A stretch of 64,000 nt of DNA from Arcicella aurantiaca (GTDB taxonomy: Bacteria; Bacteroidota; Bacteroidia; Cytophagales; Spirosomataceae): the NCBI RefSeq assembly GCF_003148625.1, contig NZ_QGGO01000002.1, forward strand, positions 185,475 to 249,474, written 5' to 3'. This document shows positions 57,228 to 64,000 of this stretch, one piece after another. The notes beneath the pieces were generated by a model, which saw only the letters and a program-made list of their open reading frames with translations, ran no database searches and had not been told where the DNA came from. Position numbers and translations under genes: made by a program. The first letter of the stretch is position 1. Every line of letters begins with the position of its first letter.

Positions 57228-58802
57228 ATGTCAGATAAGTGGTGGGATATGCCTGATGATGAACTGGATGACCTTTTCAGAGAAGCCTCTGATAAGGTAG
57301 AAATCCCGTTTGATTCGTCGGCATTCGACAAACTCAGACATAAAATTGACAATCAACCCGAAGTCGTCGCTCCCAAAAGTGTCAAGAAAAGGTGGTTGTT
57401 GCCGCTTGCCCTTCTACTTTTAGTTGGGGTGGGAATGGTATATTATTTCGTGAATAAAAAACCTGAAATAAGCACGCCTAACCATACGATTACAAGCAAT
57501 TCTAACAATCAATCAAATAAATTATCGGCTGAATCTTCTGAAAAAAATAAAGTGGATAATAAAAATCTATCTTCAGCAACTACCGATAATAAAAGTATTG
57601 ATGTAGCTAAAAATATTGAGTCCTCAAAAAATAGCAAGGCTTCAAACTTAAAAGAAGGTAATGATAGGAATACGCTGTCGCCTCAAACGAAAGTGAATAA
57701 TAATGGTGATTTGTTAGCAAAGAATTTAGCAATAAAAGAAAGATTTACGACTCAAAATGATAAGCAGCAATCGTTAAAAATTATAGAAAATAAGAATACC
57801 GAAAAAATCATTCCTTCGTCAGCAACGGAATCTGTAAAAACAGTAAAAGAAGAAAATGCGTCAGCGAATAGTCTAATCAACAGTCCAGAGTTCTCTTCAA
57901 AATCAATCGAAAGCTCTTTTGAAACTGAAAAAGTAAAAAGTAATTTTAATAATCAATGGAAAGTTAAAAACAAGAAAGTATCATCTCATAAAAATCAGTT
58001 TCATAGATTAACTCTCTCAAATAAAAGTGAAAATATTGGTTTTGAAACCATTAGTATAATTCCTCAAAAAACTGAAAAAGAAGAAATTGTAAATAGAACA
58101 AATTTCTTTGGAATTGATAATTTAACAAGCAAGAAAACTAAATCTCTTTTAACGAATTTGGAAGTTGATTTACCACCTTTTGTTGATAGTCTGCCAAGAC
58201 CAAAATCAAAACCAAAAATGTCTCGATTTGGTGTAAGATTAGCCTTATCACCTGATATTAATTCGATTGAGAAATTACAAACCTCAGCTTTAAGTAGTTC
58301 TTTGGGACTTTTATTTGAATATGGACTTAGTAAAAAATGGATTTTACAAACAGGGTTGACGTATTCAAACAAAAAATATGGAGGAGAATTTGACTATTAT
58401 CATAGTTGGGCAGATACTTGGCAAAAGTATCATCCATCTAAACCCGTAGAAGTTGATGGCGGTTGTAAAGTTATTGACATTCCGCTGAATTTACGTTTTA
58501 ATGCCTTCCAGAAACCCAGACAAACGTGGTTTGTAAGTGCTGGAATTTCATCGTATTTGATGCTCAACGAATCTTACACCTACAACTATGCGTGGGGAAC
58601 GCCCAAAACTGTTAACTGGCAAGATAAAACCTCGTATTATTGGAGTACCTTAAATCTATCCATTGGTTTAGAAAAACAGCTTACCAAACATTTAACTATT
58701 CAAGCAGAACCTTATTTAAAAACGCCACTTGTTGGGGTCGGGCGTGGTTCTGTCAATTTGTACAGTAGCGGTATTTTATTTTCTACAAAATTCAATTTCT
58801 AA
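57228..58802 (+). CDS. Transmembrane anti-sigma-like protein with C-terminal outer-membrane-barrel domain
   Basis: 524 residues. Residues 1-50 are cytoplasmic and acidic (WWDMPDDELDDLFREASDKV), a plausible sigma-binding segment. One membrane helix follows at about 58-75 (LLPLALLLLVGVGMVYYFV). A long, low-complexity Ser/Asn/Lys stretch (about 80-320) would cross the periplasm. The last 190 residues look like a PorT/OmpW-type beta barrel (RFGVRLALSPDINSIEKL, YGLSKKWILQTGLTYSNKKY, NLYSSGILFSTKFNF). One chain could thus link outer membrane to sigma factor. Downstream of the sigma gene, same strand. Confidence 0.78.
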   Translation: MSDKWWDMPDDELDDLFREASDKVEIPFDSSAFDKLRHKIDNQPEVVAPKSVKKRWLLPLALLLLVGVGMVYYFVNKKPEISTPNHTITSNSNNQSNKLSAESSEKNKVDNKNLSSATTDNKSIDVAKNIESSKNSKASNLKEGNDRNTLSPQTKVNNNGDLLAKNLAIKERFTTQNDKQQSLKIIENKNTEKIIPSSATESVKTVKEENASANSLINSPEFSSKSIESSFETEKVKSNFNNQWKVKNKKVSSHKNQFHRLTLSNKSENIGFETISIIPQKTEKEEIVNRTNFFGIDNLTSKKTKSLLTNLEVDLPPFVDSLPRPKSKPKMSRFGVRLALSPDINSIEKLQTSALSSSLGLLFEYGLSKKWILQTGLTYSNKKYGGEFDYYHSWADTWQKYHPSKPVEVDGGCKVIDIPLNLRFNAFQKPRQTWFVSAGISSYLMLNESYTYNYAWGTPKTVNWQDKTSYYWSTLNLSIGLEKQLTKHLTIQAEPYLKTPLVGVGRGSVNLYSSGILFSTKFNF

Positions 58803-59881
58803 TTCACTCTCAAAATCATAGATTCTAAAGTTAAACCCGGACCAAAAGCACCACTCAAAATGTTTTTACCTTTGTCGGCTTCTGTTGTATTTTTCAAGAT
58901 TTCGTTCAAAACAAAAAGTACCGTACAAGACGACATATTTCCGTAATCTCGTAAAACTTGATACGCATATCTATTGTCTTCTTTGGTAATTTCCAAAGCT
59001 GTTTCAATGGCTTCTAAAATCGCCTTTCCTCCTGGGTGCATGGCATACAAATCAATTGCCGAATTAGCGATTCCTGAATTCATTAATAATCTATCAATGA
59101 GCGACTTAATCCCTAATTTTACTAATTTAGGAATATAAGAAGTCAGGGTCATTTCAAAACCAAAATCTGCTACTTTCCAAGCCATATCTTGCTTGCCTTC
59201 AAAATATAAATCACAGAAAAAAGAGTGTAATTCAAGACTTTTTTCTTGACCTTTACTTTCAACCAAAACAGCAGCGGCTCCGTCTGCAAAAAGAGCATTT
59301 GAAAGCAAGAAATCTTCTTCCATTTTCTTTTGGAAATGAAGCGTACACAACTCAACACAAACTACTAAAACCTTCGCATTGGGGTTCGCCTTGCAAATGG
59401 TATCAGCCATTTTTAAACCATTAAAAGCACCGTAACAACCCATAAAATTGATGGCGGTCCGCTGAATGGTTGTATCTAAATTCAAAGCAGAAATAATCTC
59501 AATATCTAATCCGGGAGCATACATTCCCGTGCAACTAACCGTTACAATATGGGTAATTCCTTTTGTATCAATATTGAGATTTTCAATTGCCTTCAAACAT
59601 AGCGGTAAAGCAAATTTTTGGTAGGCAATCATCCGCTGAGAAATAGTTGGAAATGGCTCTAAATCTGGACTTTGGGGATAAAATTGATATGCTGAATAAG
59701 GTTTACCATAATCTGCTAAAACCGAATGCCGTTGAGCAATTTTTGTGGTTTTATACAAAGCTTTGAGTTTTCGTTGGTCATATTCGTCCATTTGCAAAGC
59801 AGAAGCCATAAATTCCGCAATTTGCATTTGAGGAAAACAATTTTCTGGAACAGCCGTACCGATAGACGTGATAAAACTCAT
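58799..59881 (-). CDS. Type III polyketide synthase (chalcone/stilbene synthase family)
   Basis: 360 residues. Thiolase fold with the catalytic triad visible: Cys117 (TVSCTGMYAPG), His282 (AMHPGGKA), Asn315 (YGNMSSCT). GCYGAFNGLKMADTI and LFADGAAAVLVE are conserved family stretches. It condenses malonyl-CoA on an acyl-CoA starter to give pyrones or resorcinols; bacterial relatives include those making alkylresorcinol-type lipids. Alone here: no methyltransferase or dialkylresorcinol genes adjoin, so the product is unknown. Its end overlaps the convergent barrel gene by four bases. Confidence 0.92.
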   Translation of the reverse strand: MSFITSIGTAVPENCFPQMQIAEFMASALQMDEYDQRKLKALYKTTKIAQRHSVLADYGKPYSAYQFYPQSPDLEPFPTISQRMIAYQKFALPLCLKAIENLNIDTKGITHIVTVSCTGMYAPGLDIEIISALNLDTTIQRTAINFMGCYGAFNGLKMADTICKANPNAKVLVVCVELCTLHFQKKMEEDFLLSNALFADGAAAVLVESKGQEKSLELHSFFCDLYFEGKQDMAWKVADFGFEMTLTSYIPKLVKLGIKSLIDRLLMNSGIANSAIDLYAMHPGGKAILEAIETALEITKEDNRYAYQVLRDYGNMSSCTVLFVLNEILKNTTEADKGKNILSGAFGPGLTLESMILRVN

Positions 59882-60093
59882 TTTAGCTTTGGATTGGGTG
59901 GAGTGATTAGGAAATGTAGATGATAACTAAAAACCTAACAACATTTAATATACGAAGTAACAACGACTATTGTTTGAATACTGTCAGTTAAATGTCAAAT
60001 ATTGATATTTTTTTAGAGGTTTGTCAATGCTATAAAACATAAGAATCTGATAATAAACTCCTTACCAATGAACCATTTTCTAATTACCAATAA

Positions 60094-60867
60094 CTAATTA
60101 CCTTTCCCTAAATATCCTAAAGTTTTATCAACCAATCGTCCGTGAGTAGCTTCTAAAGTGACAAACTTAGAAGGTTTTATAAGTTTAGTTAATGGGAGAA
60201 CTTTCTGAATGGGCATTACTTTATCGTATTTTCCCATAAAAACCTGCACATCTATTTGTTGTTGATTGATTAAATCTGCGATTTTTTTGATGTCAAATCT
60301 TAATTGATAAAAACCTACCCAAGCCTGATAAAGCTGCTTCTGCTTTTGGGGAGTATCCACCATCATTTTAGCAAATTTCAGCACACTTTTATGTACCAAA
60401 CCTACTTTCACTAATATTTCTGCGGGTGCATAAAGTTTATGATTGTGTTTTAGCACTGAGTAAAAAATCTTGCGAGAAAAGCCAAAGCGAGTAGCTAAAG
60501 TATAAACGGGGTCTTCCGTAACACCGTCGGGAGCTAATAAGAAAAGTTGCTCAATTCTTTCATAAAAAGCCTCAACAGTCGCCAAAGCAAAGCGTCCACC
60601 CATACTGAATGCGATAATTGAAAAAGAATTAATTTGATTTTTTTGAAGGAAATCGGTCATGAAGTTTTTCCAAACCTCCTTCGTAATCATGCTATTTTCA
60701 GCACCTTCATTTTTACCATGAAAAGGCAAATCAAATAAATAGGTAGTATATTGATTTTCAAAGGTTTGGGCAAATTGCTGAAAACACGAAAAATCCTGCC
60801 CCATTCCATGAAAGGCGAGCAGGATTTTTGTACCATTTCCTATTTTTTGATAGTGTAAGTTCATCAT
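60094..60867 (-). CDS. Alpha/beta hydrolase
   Basis: 257 residues. Fold signatures: ILLAFHGMGQDFSCFQQFAQ (oxyanion region), nucleophile elbow IIAFSMGGRFAL (F-S-M-G-G, Ser near 97), acid in VFMGKYDKVMP (Asp near 213) and His in ATHGRLVDK (near 239). Cytoplasmic; no signal peptide. Substrate unknown; MenH-like and esterase members share this size. Two ATGs (60867 and 60864) sit directly at the end of an inverted repeat, so no normal leader exists unless the repeat is transcribed. Confidence 0.83.
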   Translation of the reverse strand: MMNLHYQKIGNGTKILLAFHGMGQDFSCFQQFAQTFENQYTTYLFDLPFHGKNEGAENSMITKEVWKNFMTDFLQKNQINSFSIIAFSMGGRFALATVEAFYERIEQLFLLAPDGVTEDPVYTLATRFGFSRKIFYSVLKHNHKLYAPAEILVKVGLVHKSVLKFAKMMVDTPQKQKQLYQAWVGFYQLRFDIKKIADLINQQQIDVQVFMGKYDKVMPIQKVLPLTKLIKPSKFVTLEATHGRLVDKTLGYLGKGN

Positions 60868-60928
60868 GTAGCCCGATGTTTCACATCGGGCTGGTAATAT
60901 TTTATTCCGATGTAAAACATCGGGCTAC
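60868..60928. repeat. REP-like nested palindrome upstream of the hydrolase
   Basis: GTAGCCCGATGTTTCACATC on the left and its near complement ending ACATCGGGCTAC on the right. Each half also folds alone (CCGATGT/ACATCGG). It fills the entire 64-base gap between the transporter and the hydrolase. Confidence 0.75.
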
Positions 60929-60931
60929 ATT

Positions 60932-62533
60932 TTAATGTCCTGATTTTCCACCAGTAACTACTTCTTTATCAAAGTCAATTCCTTGTTTGCGAAGAACACC
61001 TTGTACGATAATTCCGAAAATAAATAAATACGCAAAACAAGCTGCTGCTAATAAATATGACGTTTGGATTCCGAATGAATCAGCAATTTTTCCTTGAACA
61101 ACAGGAATAATTGAACCTCCCAAAATCATCATGATTAAAAATGCAGCACCTTGGTTGGTAAATTTACCTAAACCAGCCGTTCCCAATGAGAAAATACTTG
61201 GCCATAAAACCGAACAGAATAATCCACCAGAAATTAAAGAAAATAAAGCAACAGGTCCTTCTGTCATTACACCAATGATGGTCATAATTGCACCTAAAGC
61301 CGTGAAAAGCAACAACAAACGAACAGGTTTTTCATTACTTGCGAAGTAAGCGATAATCATCACCAAAATACAAACTGCATACGGTAATAAATCCGTTACA
61401 TCACCACTATAAAGGGCATTTACAAATAATACAATGGCAAAAGCTACGAAAGGAACAACAAAAGTTAAAATCTTTTTCATTGAAGCAGAAGGATTAAAAT
61501 TACTGATAGAAGCCGTCCAACGACCCACCATCATACTTCCCCAGAACAATGAAATATATTTTGAAATTTGAGAAGAATCTAAGTTTTGAGTATGCTTCAA
61601 ATATTCTCCTAAGTTCGACCCAATCGTTACCTCCACACCTACATAAACAAAGATGGCAGTCATACCCAAAATCGCTTGTGGATATTGTAAAACAGAACCT
61701 GCATTTTGAATTTCACCCGATTTAGTTACAAGGGCATAAGCCAAGTAACCAATCATTAAAACAACCATTAAAATAAAGGTGAAAATGATAGCTGTTTCAA
61801 TTGAAAAAGCAACGGCAACTCCTACGCAAATTACCAAAAATGCCATTGGTAAACCAATCACCACATTACTTACCTGCACATCTTCGTCATTCTTGATACG
61901 TGGTAAATTTGAACGCCAAAAGAATAAAGCCATCAAAGCAAATAATGCTCCCAAACACAAATAAGGTAATTTTACATCTTCAATTGAAGCATTGGCTGCG
62001 GCATCTTTAGAGATTGAACCAAAGATTGCATAAGAAACTAAAGCAGGTCCAATTGTTCCTCCTAAGTTATTAACTGCACCACCTAAATTGATACGTTGAG
62101 CACCCGTTTCTGGAGGTCCTAAAGCAATCATAAATGGCTGTGTTGCCGTTTGTTGTAATGAGAATCCAAGTCCAACAATAAACAAACCTGCAAGCAATAA
62201 AGGATAAGAAGCCGTTTGAGCCGCAGGATAAAACAATAATGTTCCAATTGCCGAAATCAAAAGACCAATGACAATTCCGTTTTTGTAACCAATTTTATTC
62301 AGAATATCCCCTCCCATAATACGTGAGAAAATTAAATAAAGCACAGAACCAATAAAATATGCCGCATAAAAAGCAAAGTCAACCAATTGAGCTTGGGTCT
62401 GACTTAAAGCAAATTTTTCTTTGAATAAAGGTATTAATATTCCATTTGATGCTGCCACAAAACTCCAAAAAAACCAAACGGTCATTAAGGTGTACAGGGC
62501 TGATTGATTACTTTTTGTTGATTGTTGTGTCAT
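60932..62533 (-). CDS. FucP/GluP-type sugar:proton symporter (major facilitator)
   Basis: 533 residues from ATG 62533 (MTQQSTKSNQS); an upstream frame to 62575 adds 14 residues of no clear function. Twelve or more membrane helices. Family signs: WFFWSFVAASNGILIPLFKE, FYAAYFIGSVLYLIFSRIMG, LFIVGLGFSLQQTATQPFMI and NLGGAVNNLGGTIGPA. It imports a sugar such as fucose, glucose or galactose with protons. It is divergent from mannonate dehydratase, suggesting a shared role in sugar-acid or hexose use. Confidence 0.9.
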   Translation of the reverse strand: MTQQSTKSNQSALYTLMTVWFFWSFVAASNGILIPLFKEKFALSQTQAQLVDFAFYAAYFIGSVLYLIFSRIMGGDILNKIGYKNGIVIGLLISAIGTLLFYPAAQTASYPLLLAGLFIVGLGFSLQQTATQPFMIALGPPETGAQRINLGGAVNNLGGTIGPALVSYAIFGSISKDAAANASIEDVKLPYLCLGALFALMALFFWRSNLPRIKNDEDVQVSNVVIGLPMAFLVICVGVAVAFSIETAIIFTFILMVVLMIGYLAYALVTKSGEIQNAGSVLQYPQAILGMTAIFVYVGVEVTIGSNLGEYLKHTQNLDSSQISKYISLFWGSMMVGRWTASISNFNPSASMKKILTFVVPFVAFAIVLFVNALYSGDVTDLLPYAVCILVMIIAYFASNEKPVRLLLLFTALGAIMTIIGVMTEGPVALFSLISGGLFCSVLWPSIFSLGTAGLGKFTNQGAAFLIMMILGGSIIPVVQGKIADSFGIQTSYLLAAACFAYLFIFGIIVQGVLRKQGIDFDKEVVTGGKSGH

Positions 62534-62702
62534 GAAATTTAAAGTTTTGGGATAATTGATTAGAATTGAATCCAAATCTACTATTTTTCAAAGTAAAATT
62601 TGTGCTTCTTTGCATCTATAATGAATATATTTTTAGGTTTTTGGGTAAAAACCAAAGAAAATTCTCTTTTATAATCATAAAACAAGTAATAAATTACATA
62701 TT

Positions 62703-63893
62703 ATGCCCTTAGAACAAACTTTTCGTTGGTTTGGGACGAAAGACCCAGTACCATTAGCTCATATTCGTCAGGCAGGAGCAACAGGAATTGTAACCGCCCT
62801 TCACCACCTTCCCAACGGTGTTATTTGGGGTATTGATGAGATACAAAATCGTAAAGCTGAAATCGAAGCAGCAGGTTTAAATTTTTCGGTTGTAGAAAGC
62901 GTACCTGTACACGAAGACATTAAAAAGCGTTCGGGGAATTATCGTCAGTATATTGAAAATTACAAACAATCACTTATCAATTTAGGAAAAGCGGGTATTG
63001 ATACGGTTTGTTATAATTTCATGCCCGTTCTCGATTGGACTCGTACTGATTTGGACTATGCTTTACCAGACGGTTCAACAGCACTGCGTTTTGATGCTAC
63101 CGAATTTGCGGCTTTTGAAGTTCATATCTTGAAAAGACCAAATGCTGAAGCTAATTATACAGAAGCACAATTAGCAAAAGCGGGCGAATGGTTTGCTAAA
63201 GCCTCACAAGCACAAAAAGATAAATTGATTCGTAATATTATTGCAGGATTACCGGGAAGTGAAGAAAGTTTTACGGTAGAAGAATTTGCTCAAGTTTTGA
63301 AAACTTATGATGAAGTTGGCGATAAAGAACTGAGAAATAACTTGTACGATTTCCTTCGTGAAATTACGCCTGTTGCCGAAGAAGCAGGTATCAATTTAGC
63401 CATTCACCCAGACGACCCTCCTTTCCCGATTTTAGGTCTTCCACGTGTAGTAAGTACAGAAGCTGATGCACAACAAATTTTACAAGCCTACGAAAGTGCA
63501 AATAACGGATTGTGTTTCTGTACAGGAAGCTACGGCGTGCGTCCAGATAATGATTTAGTAGGAATGGTTGAACGCATGGGAAGCCGAATCAACTTTGTGC
63601 ATTTAAGAGCTACCAAAAGAGATATTGAAGGCAATTTCCACGAAGCCGACCACTTAGACGGCGATGTAGATATGTATGGCGTAATGAGAGCTTTGGTTTT
63701 GGAACAAAAAAGCAGAATTGAAGCAGGTAGAAAAGATTATCGTTTGCCATTCCGTCCTGACCACGGACACAGAATGTTGGACGACCTTAATCCAGAAAAA
63801 CGTACAAATCCGGGTTATACAGCCATTGGTCGCTTACGTGGTTTAGCAGAATTAAGAGGTTTGGAATTGGGGATTTTGAGAGGTTTGGAATAA
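62703..63893 (+). CDS. uxuA: D-mannonate dehydratase
   Basis: 396 residues. TIM-barrel enzyme with [20 protein letters not shown] at the N-terminus, [59 protein letters not shown] and [12 protein letters not shown]. The Cys/His/Asp ligands bind Mn or Fe. It converts D-mannonate to 2-keto-3-deoxygluconate in glucuronate breakdown. Complete; followed by a repeat-like stretch and a terminator. Confidence 0.94.
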   Translation: MPLEQTFRWFGTKDPVPLAHIRQAGATGIVTALHHLPNGVIWGIDEIQNRKAEIEAAGLNFSVVESVPVHEDIKKRSGNYRQYIENYKQSLINLGKAGIDTVCYNFMPVLDWTRTDLDYALPDGSTALRFDATEFAAFEVHILKRPNAEANYTEAQLAKAGEWFAKASQAQKDKLIRNIIAGLPGSEESFTVEEFAQVLKTYDEVGDKELRNNLYDFLREITPVAEEAGINLAIHPDDPPFPILGLPRVVSTEADAQQILQAYESANNGLCFCTGSYGVRPDNDLVGMVERMGSRINFVHLRATKRDIEGNFHEADHLDGDVDMYGVMRALVLEQKSRIEAGRKDYRLPFRPDHGHRMLDDLNPEKRTNPGYTAIGRLRGLAELRGLELGILRGLE

Positions 63894-63949
63894 AACGCTG
63901 ATGACGCTGATACTTCGTAACGCAGATTTAGAGGATTTTATCATTTCAG

Positions 63950-63983
63950 AGATTAGCCAACTTTTCAAAAAGTTGGCTAATCT
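63950..63983. terminator. Terminator after uxuA
   Basis: Arms AGATTAGCCAACTTTT (63950-63965) and AAAAGTTGGCTAATCT (63968-63983). Preceded at 63893-63945 by GCTGATGACGCTGAT and ACGCAGATTTAGAGGATTTT, resembling the MITE-like family elsewhere. Confidence 0.8.
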
Positions 63984-64000
63984 TATTTACTCAATGTTGG

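Overview
The window looks like a chromosomal segment of an AT-rich member of the Bacteroidota, probably Cytophagales-like. Supporting signs are a TonB-dependent receptor with almost no N-terminal extension, a subtilase with a type IX secretion C-terminal domain, an anti-sigma/outer-membrane-barrel fusion, SLBB-rich polysaccharide export proteins, a Tgt without the zinc cysteines, and several promoters of the Bacteroidota type (TTG, about 20 bases, TAnnTTTG). No genus can be fixed from the sequence alone.

Layout. (1) 1-2911: start of a repeat-rich Arg/Glu protein on the minus strand and a TonB-dependent receptor. (2) 3087-11015: a defence-like operon. It encodes an MmeI-type adenine methyltransferase whose N-terminal nuclease site appears lost, a Fic AMP-transferase, the decayed end of an AlbA_2-type regulator, an SF2 helicase and a GIY-YIG (T5orf172) nuclease; helicase and nuclease overlap by 8 bases. 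I read this as a restriction-modification system whose methylation/recognition, translocation and cleavage functions sit on separate proteins. (3) 11236-17891, minus strand: a trimeric-adhesin-like protein with an S74 chaperone domain, split by an in-frame TAG; an O-antigen-ligase/TPR membrane protein; a secreted M43 metalloprotease. (4) 18079-30712: two neighbouring small mobile elements. The left one is a wreck: a ribbon-helix-helix protein, a membrane protein, a truncated integrase joined out of frame to a VapE-type helicase, three iterons and a small HTH protein. The right one is nearly intact, about 8.7 kb, bounded by a 12-base direct repeat and inserted at the 3' end of tRNA-Asn. It has a divergent repressor/Cro-like switch, integrase, VapE helicase, an array of eight strictly alternating iterons, primase, a small HTH protein, an acidic protein, an RHH protein and a membrane protein, then two iteron arrays phased at 21 and 42 bases. 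It carries no recognisable capsid, tail, terminase or conjugation gene, so it resembles a phage satellite or similar self-replicating hitch-hiker.

(5) 30639-34109: housekeeping genes (tRNA-Asn, rsmG, tgt) and a membrane glycosyltransferase. (6) 34207-47952: a surface-polysaccharide operon behind a good consensus promoter: SLBB export protein, Wzz-like protein, Wzx flippase, glycosyltransferases, Wzy-like polymerase, a glycosyltransferase-methyltransferase fusion, UDP-GlcNAc 2-epimerase and a two-domain oxidoreductase. (7) 48060-63893: a mix of secreted subtilase, EttA, DEAD-box helicase, NTF2-like protein, phosphatidylserine decarboxylase, ECF sigma factor with a transmembrane partner, type III polyketide synthase, alpha/beta hydrolase, FucP-type sugar transporter and mannonate dehydratase.

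Short palindromic, MITE-like non-coding elements are scattered between the chromosomal genes, some directly against start codons. The strongest candidates for new biology are the tRNA-Asn element with its three families of GTAAGA-containing repeats and the split restriction-modification operon.
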